13,957 nucleotides of DNA from an uncultured Prevotella sp. GTDB taxonomy: Bacteria > Bacteroidota > Bacteroidia > Bacteroidales > Bacteroidaceae. Positions 6,877 through 12,798 of this stretch are shown one piece after another. The stretch is from assembly GCA_900765465.1 (NCBI GenBank), contig CAAFRM010000190.1, forward strand, positions 1-13,957. Direction: 5' to 3'. The notes under the pieces are model-generated. The model was given only the letters and a program-made list of their open reading frames with translations, was not told the origin of the DNA and ran no database searches. Made by a program: the position numbers and the translations under genes. Position 1 is the stretch's first letter, and every line of letters starts with the position of its first letter.

Positions 6877-7848
6877 GTACTGGCGCTTCATCATTTTCTG
6901 TGCATACTTCGCCAACTCCTCCTTGCGCTCGTCAGGCACATTTACGGCATCCAGATACTTCTTGCTCTGCTCGAAGTAGTAGGCTATCTTATCCTGCGCC
7001 AACTTGTCGATGCCAATCTCGTTGTAGAGACGGGTTACGGCTGCCACCTTCTCCTCGCGGTCGAACTCCTGGGCATCCACCCACTTCTGCAGTTCCGCAC
7101 GCTGGGCATCGTTGGCATGATTGAAGGCGTTGATGAGCATGAAGGTCTTCTTGTTCGATGTGATGTCGCCACCAATCGCCTTGCCGAACACCTTGGTATC
7201 GCCATAGACATCCAGGTAATCATCCTGCAACTGGAAAGCCAGACCAATCTGCTCGCCAAACTTATAGAGATTATCAGCATCCTCCTCAGAAGCATCAGCC
7301 AGGATGGCTCCAATCTTCAGGGCACAAGCCAGGAGTACGCTGGTCTTGAGGCGGATCATCTCGATATACTCCTCTTCCTTCACGTCGTTGCGGGTCTCAA
7401 ACTCCATGTCATACTGCTGTCCCTCTCCTATTTCCAGGGCTGTAGTGGTGAAGAGCTTCATCACCTTGGCAAGATGCTTGTCATCACACTGCGCCATGCG
7501 GTCGTAGGCGAGCACCAGCATACTGTCGCCCGAAAGGATGGCGGTATTGGCGTCCCACTTCTTGTGAACGGTTTCATGACCACGGCGAAGATCGGCATTG
7601 TCCATCAGGTCGTCGTGGAGCAAGGTATAGTTGTGATAAGTCTCCAAAGCGATGGCGTTCATGAGGATTTTCTCCGGGTCTTCCTTGAAGATGTTGTAGC
7701 CCAGGAGCATCAGAACCGGACGAATACGCTTGCCTCCCAGAGAGAGAACATACTTCACTGGCTCATATAGAGAATATGGTTTGCGGTCGTATGGCAAGTT
7801 AGCCAGGAACTCATTCACCATGCTTAAGAATTCATCAGATGTCTTCAT
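6874..7848 (-). CDS. Polyprenyl synthetase (short-chain trans-prenyl diphosphate synthase)
   Basis: Condenses isopentenyl diphosphate with allylic diphosphates to make linear prenyl diphosphates for quinones or other lipids. The ATG at 7848 gives a 324-residue protein beginning MKTSDEF; an upstream in-frame ATG at 7926 would add 26 residues that overlap the tonB end and resemble translated A/T-rich spacer, so it is rejected. Visible motifs: GGKRIRP (38-44), first Asp-rich motif DDLMD (79-83) with LRRG after it, KTS (168-170), and second Asp-rich motif DDYLD (209-213). The residue five before the first motif is Tyr74, and the motif lacks the two-residue insertion of E. coli-type IspA; in this family that pattern suggests a C15-C20 product, but it is an inference. 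It is second in the run after tonB (49-bp gap), and ispH in the same window supplies its precursors. Confidence 0.92.
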   Translation of the reverse strand: MKTSDEFLSMVNEFLANLPYDRKPYSLYEPVKYVLSLGGKRIRPVLMLLGYNIFKEDPEKILMNAIALETYHNYTLLHDDLMDNADLRRGHETVHKKWDANTAILSGDSMLVLAYDRMAQCDDKHLAKVMKLFTTTALEIGEGQQYDMEFETRNDVKEEEYIEMIRLKTSVLLACALKIGAILADASEEDADNLYKFGEQIGLAFQLQDDYLDVYGDTKVFGKAIGGDITSNKKTFMLINAFNHANDAQRAELQKWVDAQEFDREEKVAAVTRLYNEIGIDKLAQDKIAYYFEQSKKYLDAVNVPDERKEELAKYAQKMMKRQY

Positions 7849-7897
7849 AATCAAATATAATTTAGAGTATATAATTATAATGTATAAAATGTACAAT

Positions 7898-8632
7898 TTA
7901 TAGTTTGAACACCACAGGGACGGCAATCATCGTGCGGCATACCTTGTTGCGGTCCATGCCCGGCTTCCACTTCGGCATCATCTTCATCACCCTCAGCGCC
8001 TCGGCGTCGAGCACGGGGTCAGCCGATGTGCTTACCTTGGTGCTGGCGATGCTGCCATCCTTGTTCACGATGAAGGAAACCACCACGGTGCCCTGAATCT
8101 TGTTCTTACGTGCCGACTCAGGATATTTCAGGTTCTTGGTAAGCCACTGCATGAAAGCCGACCAACCACCAGGGAACTCCGGGATTTTCTGCACCACGGT
8201 AAACTTGATAGGCTGTTCCTGTCCGGCGGCGTTGTCTACTGCCGTTTCGGGAGCCGCCTCCTTTACGTCGGCACCTTCCACCACTCCCGAACCGTCGCCA
8301 ATCACCAGTTCGCTGGTGGTGGTACTTATCTTCTCGGGAGCCTTCTGCACCTGCTGCTGTTCGGTGGGCTTCACTTCCTGCGTGATAGCCTCCGAGGCAG
8401 GAGCCTTCGACATAGCCTCAGCACTCACCATATCCTTCTGGTCGGGTGGCGTCTGCATATCCAGGTCCTGTGCCAAGTCCTCAAAGTCCTCGGTTAGGTC
8501 TTCCTCTCCCTGCGGTCCTCTCTGATACTGGAGTCCCACGAAGAGGAGTGTGAATGCGATGAGCAATCCGATGAGGAAGAAGGTAAGCCTCTTGTCCTCC
8601 AACTGTGCATTATTTGTTTTTTTTATTTCCAC
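7898..8632 (-). CDS. tonB: TonB-family energy transducer
   Basis: Inner-membrane-anchored protein that passes proton-motive energy from ExbB/ExbD-type motors to outer-membrane TonB-dependent transporters. One membrane segment spans residues about 16-36 (RLTFFLIGLLIAFTLLFVGL) after a short charged cytoplasmic N-terminus. A long, low-complexity periplasmic linker follows (40-145), rich in Glu, Pro, Ala and Gln. Residues about 150-244 are the TonB C-terminal domain, with the Bacteroidota signature PEFPGG (151-156), YPESARKNKIQGTVVVSFIVNKDG and MKMMPKWKPG. The start is GTG at 8632: a TGA two codons upstream blocks any earlier start and no in-frame ATG precedes the membrane segment. A 7-codon ORF (8646-8623) overlaps this start. 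Bacteroidota usually carry many TonB copies, so the symbol is a family label. It heads the minus-strand run toward the GH84 gene. Confidence 0.93.
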   Translation of the reverse strand: MEIKKTNNAQLEDKRLTFFLIGLLIAFTLLFVGLQYQRGPQGEEDLTEDFEDLAQDLDMQTPPDQKDMVSAEAMSKAPASEAITQEVKPTEQQQVQKAPEKISTTTSELVIGDGSGVVEGADVKEAAPETAVDNAAGQEQPIKFTVVQKIPEFPGGWSAFMQWLTKNLKYPESARKNKIQGTVVVSFIVNKDGSIASTKVSTSADPVLDAEALRVMKMMPKWKPGMDRNKVCRTMIAVPVVFKL

Positions 8633-8738
8633 TTTTCAATCGTCATTAACTTAACCTAATTGCATGTCCGCAGCTGCTTTTTCAGCCGGAATCTGCAATA
8701 TTTATCGATTCATTTCGTTATTTTCTACGAAAACAATG

Positions 8739-8746
8739 CAAATTTA
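8739..8746 (-). promoter_or_regulatory. Predicted -7 box of the tonB operon
   Basis: TAAATTTG on the minus strand fits the Bacteroidota -7 consensus TAnnTTTG. It lies about 107 bp before the tonB GTG start, giving a leader of roughly 100 nt. No clear TTTG -33 box was seen at the usual 19-21 bp spacing, so the call rests on the -7 box and on position in a divergent intergenic gap. Confidence 0.45.
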
Positions 8747-8769
8747 CGTCTTATTTCTCAAAAAAGCAG

Positions 8770-8777
8770 TATCTTTG
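8770..8777 (+). promoter_or_regulatory. Predicted -7 box of porQ-cmk
   Basis: TATCTTTG followed by C matches the Bacteroidota -7 element TAnnTTTG exactly. It is 21 bp before the porQ ATG, predicting a very short leader of about 10-15 nt. The -33 region at the expected spacing is weak. With the minus-strand box at 8739-8746 it forms a divergent promoter pair whose -7 boxes are only 23 bp apart. Confidence 0.6.
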
Positions 8778-8798
8778 CCAAAGAATTAAAGTATTTAA

Positions 8799-9749
8799 AT
8801 GAAAAAAATCGTTTTTTCCATTATATTGACGCTTTTTGCGACAAAAATGGGTGCTCAAGAGAGCCAAACTGGATATAACTTCCTCCGACTGCCCGTAAGT
8901 GCTCATGCCGCAGCCTTGGGAGGCGACAACATCACCTTGATAGAAGATGATGAAGCCCTCGTTTTCCATAATCCGGCACTGTTGGCTTCGGTAAGCGACA
9001 AGACCATCAACCTCAACTACATGAACTATATGTCGGGGGTGAACGTGGCATCGGCTTCCTTCAACCGCATCGTGAAGGAGAAGGCGTCGTGGGCGGTTTC
9101 GGCAAACTATGTGGATTACGGAAAGATGAAGCAGACCGATGAGAACAACATCCAGATGGGTGAATTCTCGGCGAAGGATATTGCCCTGGCAGGACATTTC
9201 TCCTACATGCTGGGCAAGAACTTCGTGGGTGGTATCTCGGCGAAGTTCATCACTTCCTACATCGGCGACTACAATTCCATCGGCGTGGGCTTCGACCTGG
9301 GTCTGAACTATTACGATCCCGACCAGGAGCTGTCGCTTTCTGCCGTGGCAAAGAACCTGGGTGGACAGCTGAAGGCTTACAACGAGGATTACGAAAAGAT
9401 GCCGATAGACCTGCAGGTGGGTGTGACCAAGGGATTCGAGAACATGCCGTTCAGGGTATCGGGCACACTGGTGAACCTGAACCACTGGGACAAGGGATTG
9501 AAGAACCATCTTGTGGTAGGTGCCGAACTGCTGCTGGGCGACAACCTCTGGCTGGGCGGCGGCTACAATGCCCGCAGAGCCGACGAGATGCAGATTTCGA
9601 ACGGCACCGAAGGCGAGGAAAGCAGTCATGGAGCCGGCTTCTCATTTGGTGGCGGTATCAACCTGGAGCGCTTCCACATCAACGTGGCTTACGGAAAATA
9701 TCATGTAAGTAGCAGCAGCCTGCTGATAAACGTAAACTACAAGCTGTAA
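8799..9749 (+). CDS. porQ: Type IX secretion system protein PorQ
   Basis: A predicted outer-membrane beta-barrel of the PorV/PorQ group. In Porphyromonas gingivalis PorQ belongs to the attachment complex with PorU, PorV and PorZ, which processes type IX cargo and anchors it to the cell surface. The protein has a signal peptide (cleavage near GAQ-E, residue 20). The mature start YNFLRLPVSAHAAALGG, followed by DDEALVFHNPALL and INLNYMNYMSGV, is the characteristic family signature, and alternating beta-strand sequence continues to the C-terminal aromatic-rich strand. Length (316 aa) is normal. The ATG at 8799 follows a short A/T-rich leader and gives a proper signal peptide. It is 52 bp before cmk and close to ispH, a neighbourhood I recall from other Bacteroidales. 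Its presence implies the rest of a type IX system elsewhere in the genome. Confidence 0.9.
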   Translation: MKKIVFSIILTLFATKMGAQESQTGYNFLRLPVSAHAAALGGDNITLIEDDEALVFHNPALLASVSDKTINLNYMNYMSGVNVASASFNRIVKEKASWAVSANYVDYGKMKQTDENNIQMGEFSAKDIALAGHFSYMLGKNFVGGISAKFITSYIGDYNSIGVGFDLGLNYYDPDQELSLSAVAKNLGGQLKAYNEDYEKMPIDLQVGVTKGFENMPFRVSGTLVNLNHWDKGLKNHLVVGAELLLGDNLWLGGGYNARRADEMQISNGTEGEESSHGAGFSFGGGINLERFHINVAYGKYHVSSSSLLINVNYKL

Positions 9750-9752
9750 ATA

Positions 9753-9795
9753 CCGGCTGTAAACTATAAATTATAAACTGTAAATTATAAATTAA
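9753..9795 (+). repeat. Short A/T-rich repeat in the porQ-cmk spacer
   Basis: CTGTAAACTATAAATTATAA and CTGTAAATTATAAATTAAAT follow each other, two imperfect copies of a roughly 20-bp unit built from TAAACTATAAATT-like pieces. They end just before the cmk ATG. The composition resembles the AGTTAAT-type spacers upstream of tatD and of the DUF1573 gene. Confidence 0.5.
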
Positions 9796-9801
9796 ATAAA
9801 G

Positions 9802-10494
9802 ATGAAGAAGATTACAATCGCAATAGACGGTTACTCTTCCTGCGGAAAGAGTACGATGGCAAAGGATCTTGCCAAGGAGATAGGTTATGTGTATGTGGAT
9901 ACAGGCGCCATGTATCGTTCGGTAACCCTCTACGCCCTGCGCCATAACCTCTTTGAGGAGGATGGCAAGGTGAAGGTGGAGGAACTGGAAGCCGAGATGC
10001 CGAACATCCAGATTTCATTCAAGTTTAACGCTACTACCGGTCGCCCAGACTGCTATCTCAACGGCGAACTGGTGGAGAAGGAAATCCGTTCGTTGGAGGT
10101 TTCCAACCACGTAAGTCCTGTGGCAGCCGTTCCTTTCGTAAGAGAGGCGCTGGTGGCTCAGCAGCAGAAGATGGGCGAAGACAAGGGCATCGTGATGGAT
10201 GGCCGTGACATCGGCACCACCGTATTCCCTAACGCCGAACTGAAGATTTTCGTTACGGCAAGTTCGCAGGTGAGAGCACAGCGCCGCTTCGACGAACTGA
10301 AGGAGAAGGGCATGCCAGCCGACTTCGACGCCATTCTGAAGAATGTGGAGGAAAGAGACTACATCGATACCCATCGTGAAACCTCCCCACTCCGCAAGGC
10401 AGATGATGCCATCACGCTGGACAATAGCGAGATGACGATTCCAGAGCAGAAGGCATGGCTCATGGAGCAATATCAGAAAGCTATCGCAGAATAA
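9802..10494 (+). CDS. cmk: Cytidylate kinase
   Basis: Transfers phosphate from ATP to CMP or dCMP in the cytoplasm, recycling cytidine nucleotides for RNA, DNA and lipid synthesis. Length of 230 residues is standard. The P-loop GYSSCGKS lies at residues 10-17, followed by the typical YVDTGAMYR (31-39), the CMP-contacting VMDGRDIGTTVFP (131-143), and the lid and base-specific region ERDYIDTHRETSPLRKADDA (184-203). The ATG at 9802 is the only start that gives the complete P-loop strand. It follows porQ by 52 bp on the same strand and is likely co-transcribed from the promoter at 8770. The last codons (AIAE) contain a 12-bp word that recurs 33 bp downstream in the terminator-like hairpin. Confidence 0.96.
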   Translation: MKKITIAIDGYSSCGKSTMAKDLAKEIGYVYVDTGAMYRSVTLYALRHNLFEEDGKVKVEELEAEMPNIQISFKFNATTGRPDCYLNGELVEKEIRSLEVSNHVSPVAAVPFVREALVAQQQKMGEDKGIVMDGRDIGTTVFPNAELKIFVTASSQVRAQRRFDELKEKGMPADFDAILKNVEERDYIDTHRETSPLRKADDAITLDNSEMTIPEQKAWLMEQYQKAIAE

Positions 10495-10517
10495 AAGATT
10501 GAGAATTCAATCGCTAT

Positions 10518-10550
10518 CGCAGAACAATCACTTTCTGCGTTATATTTTTG
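10518..10550 (+). terminator. Candidate terminator of porQ-cmk
   Basis: CGCAGAA (10518-10524) and TTCTGCG (10533-10539) form a perfect 7-bp stem with an 8-nt loop, followed by TTATATTTTT. It lies 24 bp after the cmk stop. The left arm is part of a repeated word, GCTATCGCAGAA, also present at the end of cmk (10480-10491). Stem is short but GC-containing and the following stretch is U-rich. Confidence 0.5.
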
Positions 10551-10559
10551 CAAAAATAT
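10542..10559. promoter_or_regulatory. 18-bp perfect palindrome with a -7-like box on both strands
   Basis: ATATTTTTGCAAAAATAT is its own reverse complement. It places TATTTTTG, a match to TAnnTTTG, on the plus strand (10543-10550) and on the minus strand (10558-10551). The plus-strand copy overlaps the U-tract of the cmk terminator-like hairpin. It could be a protein-binding site, a bidirectional promoter element, or chance in A/T-rich DNA. Confidence 0.35.
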
Positions 10560-10608
10560 CTTAAAATAAAATATTTGTGCTTTAAAAATGCCATTTCAAA
10601 GAATGAGT

Positions 10609-10640
10609 GTTGTGAAAACCCAAATTATTTTTTATTTTTG
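10609..10640 (+). promoter_or_regulatory. Orphan promoter in the cmk-ispH gap
   Basis: TATTTTTG (10633-10640) matches the Bacteroidota -7 box TAnnTTTG. GTTG at 10609-10612, one change from the -33 TTTG, lies 20 bp upstream, which is the expected spacing. No protein-coding gene follows on this strand; a very strong terminator does, about 100 bp on. The 12-mer TATTTTTGCAAA is shared with 10543-10554, exactly 90 bp upstream. Confidence 0.5.
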
Positions 10641-10645
10641 CAAAC

Positions 10646-10750
10646 ACAATGACAAGGTAGTAATGATATAGATTATAAATTTTGAGTTAATTACTGTTTT
10701 TTAAAGGTGATAAGTCCTCGGGAGAAGATTTATCACCTATTTTTTATTTT
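10646..10750 (+). ncRNA. Candidate small RNA of about 100 nt
   Basis: Inferred from a promoter (-33/-7 at 10609-10640) followed by a strong intrinsic terminator with no ORF longer than three codons between them. Predicted transcription begins near 10646. A possible first hairpin pairs AGTAAT (10659-10664) with ATTACT (10690-10695); the second is the terminator stem with the exposed loop CUCGGGAGAA. The sequence does not match any RNA family I recognise; it is too short and A/U-rich for 6S RNA. It lies between the convergent cmk and ispH genes, and read-through would be antisense to the 3' end of ispH. Confidence 0.4.
10705..10750 (+). terminator. Strong intrinsic terminator in the cmk-ispH gap
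   Basis: Arms 10705-10716 and 10727-10738 pair over 12 bp (one G-U) around a 10-nt loop, followed on the plus strand by ATTTTTTATTTT. On the minus strand the hairpin also forms but is followed by CCTTTAAAAAAC, a poor U-tract, so it serves the plus strand best while possibly also helping to end ispH transcripts, whose stop codon lies 35 bp away. Confidence 0.8.
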
Positions 10751-10773
10751 ATACTTTTTCTGTCTATATCTTA

Positions 10774-11649
10774 TTATAATGTTTCGTTGATGATTTTCTC
10801 CTTGCATTCTTCCATCAACCATTTTGGTGTACTGGTAGCACCACAGATGCCCACGGTATCTACACCCTTGAACCAATCCATGTTGATTTCATCAGCACTC
10901 TCTATCTGATAGCTGTTGGCATTTACGCTCTTGCATTCCTTGAAGAGCACCTTACCATTCGAACTCTTCCTGCCGCTGACAAAGAGGATGACATCATGCT
11001 TGCTGGCAAAGTTGGCGATATTCGGCATGCGGTTGGCCACCTGTCTGCAGATGGTGTCGAAGCTCTTGAAGCTGGCACCCTCCACGATATGATCCTGGCA
11101 ATATTCGATGATGCGATGGAACTCGTCGAGACTCTTGGTAGTCTGGGAATAGAGAGCGATGTCGCGACTGAAATCCAGCTTGCCTATCTCCCCTAGATGC
11201 TCCACATCCTCCAACTTCTCTACCACGATGGCATGACCTTCGGTCTGACCCACCAAGCCCAGCACCTCGGCATGTCCCTTCTTGCCGAAGATGATGATCT
11301 GCGCCTCGGGATTGTTGACATACTGCTTCTTGATGCGGCGCTGAAGCTGGAGCACCACAGGGCAGGTGGCATCGATAATCTCGATGTTGTTGCGTTCGGC
11401 AAGGGCATAGGTCTCGGGTGGCTCTCCGTGGGCACGAAGCAAAACCTTCACACCGTGGAGTTCCTTCATCTCATCATGGTCGATGGTGGTCAGACCAGCC
11501 TCATGCAGGCGCTCCACCTCCATACCATTGTGCACGATGTCACCCAGACAGTAAAGCTTACTGCCCTTCTCCAACTCTTCCTCAGCTTTCTTGATGGCAG
11601 TGGTCACGCCAAAGCAGAAACCACTACCGTTATCTATTTCTATCTGCAC
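10774..11649 (-). CDS. ispH: 4-hydroxy-3-methylbut-2-enyl diphosphate reductase
   Basis: Last enzyme of the MEP pathway, converting HMBPP to IPP and DMAPP with an iron-sulfur cluster in the cytoplasm. The three cluster cysteines are present: Cys12 (GFCFGV), Cys96 (DATCPVV) and Cys201 (DTICRQVANR), at almost the same positions as in E. coli IspH (12, 96, 197). His74 in RAHGEPPE and the KKGHAEVLGLVGQ segment with its conserved His126 are also seen. Length of 291 residues is that of a simple IspH without the S1-domain extension found in some relatives. The ATG at 11649 puts Cys12 in place and lies 13 bp after the DUF1573 gene, suggesting co-transcription. The polyprenyl synthetase elsewhere in this window would use its products. 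Confidence 0.96.
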   Translation of the reverse strand: MQIEIDNGSGFCFGVTTAIKKAEEELEKGSKLYCLGDIVHNGMEVERLHEAGLTTIDHDEMKELHGVKVLLRAHGEPPETYALAERNNIEIIDATCPVVLQLQRRIKKQYVNNPEAQIIIFGKKGHAEVLGLVGQTEGHAIVVEKLEDVEHLGEIGKLDFSRDIALYSQTTKSLDEFHRIIEYCQDHIVEGASFKSFDTICRQVANRMPNIANFASKHDVILFVSGRKSSNGKVLFKECKSVNANSYQIESADEINMDWFKGVDTVGICGATSTPKWLMEECKEKIINETL

Positions 11650-11662
11650 GTTTTTTTAAAGT

Positions 11663-12730
11663 TTAATGTACATGAATCTTTACTACAATCTTCGCATTGT
11701 CCGGATCATTCGTAATCATCAGGATACGTGGATTCTTCTTGGCACGCGACTTCTTCAAGTTGGCCTTCACCACGGTCACCTTCATCTTCACGGATTCTCC
11801 CGGTTCAATCTTGCTCTTCTTCAAATTCACCTGCAAGCCCATGGTAAACATCTGCATGCTTCTGATTTCGAGCGTCGACTTACCGTTGTTGGTAATCAGC
11901 ACCTCGCCCTTCAGTTTCTTCTTGCTGCCGAAGCTGCCCAGGTCGAGGTCGGTGGTTGAAAGTTCAGCCTTTGGAGCCATCTCCTTCTTCTCTGCCGTCA
12001 TGTTTTCGAAAGCAGGCAGGAGAACGGAAGAAACCACGATTTCCTTCTCTGGGGCAATCTTGTCGCCAGGACGCTCACCCAGATAGATAGAAGTCTGGTT
12101 CAAACCGAAGTCACGCAGTTTTTTGGAATCCAGCATCAGGATAACCTCGGCAGCACGATGCGGTGCCACCTTGGATGGAGACACCTGTGCCTGCAGGTAG
12201 CTAGGCAGATGCATTACCACCGGCTCCATCATCTGCTCGGTAGGGTTGAAGATATGGATGCGCTGAACAGGGCGGTCGCCACGGTTCACGTCATCAAACT
12301 CCACCTCCTGGGCATCCGACTTGATTTCTCCCAGCATCTCGTCATACGGGCCAGCGAAATCCACCACATTACTCACCACTTTGCCTCGCATCGTAAGAAT
12401 GAAAGGTTCGTCGGCGGCATTGGTGTAGAGGCATACCTGCTTGTTGAAGGTACCCATCTGCTTGGCATCATACACCGCCTTTACCACGAAGCTCTCGCCT
12501 GCGGCAATGCTCTTCTTAGGGTATTGCACCTCGGTGCAGCCACAACTTTTCAACATGTTGTGGATAACCAGAGGTCTGTTGCCCTCGTTCTTCATCATGA
12601 ACTCAGCCGTTACGGGATGGCGAAAAACCACCTGTCCGCAGTCTACCACCTCGTGCTGGGTTGCTATCTTCTGTGCCGATGCCGGCAGCGCCAACAGCGC
12701 TGAGAGCATCAATATATTCATCCGTTTCAT
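11663..12730 (-). CDS. DUF1573-domain exported protein
   Basis: Exported protein of unknown function with a signal peptide (about residues 1-19, cleavage at SAQ-K) and no lipobox. Residues about 25-120 are a clear DUF1573 domain: VVDCGQV, a beta segment with KNEGNRPLVI, the hallmark KSCGCTEVQYPK (61-72), and the GTFNKQVCLYTNA strand. The rest looks like two further Ig/ASH-like beta domains: residues about 140-240, then about 255-355 with LDLGSFGSKKKLKGEVLITNNGKSTLEI and IEPGESVKMKVTV. The two cysteines of SCGCT are retained, but whether they bind anything is unknown. DUF1573 proteins are abundant in Bacteroidota and usually lack assigned roles. It is 48 bp after the A2M-like gene and 13 bp before ispH; the operon likely reflects transcription rather than shared function. 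Confidence 0.9.
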   Translation of the reverse strand: MKRMNILMLSALLALPASAQKIATQHEVVDCGQVVFRHPVTAEFMMKNEGNRPLVIHNMLKSCGCTEVQYPKKSIAAGESFVVKAVYDAKQMGTFNKQVCLYTNAADEPFILTMRGKVVSNVVDFAGPYDEMLGEIKSDAQEVEFDDVNRGDRPVQRIHIFNPTEQMMEPVVMHLPSYLQAQVSPSKVAPHRAAEVILMLDSKKLRDFGLNQTSIYLGERPGDKIAPEKEIVVSSVLLPAFENMTAEKKEMAPKAELSTTDLDLGSFGSKKKLKGEVLITNNGKSTLEIRSMQMFTMGLQVNLKKSKIEPGESVKMKVTVVKANLKKSRAKKNPRILMITNDPDNAKIVVKIHVH

Positions 12731-12753
12731 ACTATTCTATTCTTAATTATCAA

Positions 12754-12798
12754 TCTAATAACTATTAACTATTAACTTTTAATTGTTAACTTTCAACT
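12754..12798 (-). repeat. AGTTAAT-type degenerate repeat spanning the A2M end and the DUF1573 leader
   Basis: On the minus strand, AGTTGAAAGTTAACA, ATTAAAAGTTAATAGTTAAT and related words repeat with a 7-bp-like rhythm. The last codons and the stop of the A2M-like gene (encoding VNN) lie inside the repeat, showing that it can form the end of a coding region. The same type occurs upstream of tatD (6837-6876). Confidence 0.6.

Noticed and set aside
7852..7859. TATATTTG on the minus strand, a match to the -7 consensus, as a promoter for the polyprenyl synthetase
   Set aside because: It ends only 3 bp before the ATG, leaving no room for a transcription start before the coding region.
7849..7926. 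Longer start for the polyprenyl synthetase (ATG at 7926, 26 extra residues)
   Set aside because: The extension is encoded by the A/T-rich spacer, overlaps the tonB 3' end, and does not belong to the family; the ATG at 7848 gives the usual N-terminus.
8660..8878. 72-codon plus-strand ORF across the tonB-porQ gap
   Set aside because: It runs through both predicted promoters and into porQ in another frame, with no recognisable product.
8751..9629. 292-codon minus-strand ORF opposite porQ
   Set aside because: It mirrors the porQ coding frame and would include the porQ promoter; the porQ product has a signal peptide and family motifs, the mirror has none.
10495..10773. Missed small protein gene, tRNA or 6S RNA in the cmk-ispH gap
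   Set aside because: No ORF of useful length and no cloverleaf; the sequence is too A/T-rich and the promoter-terminator distance too short for 6S RNA.
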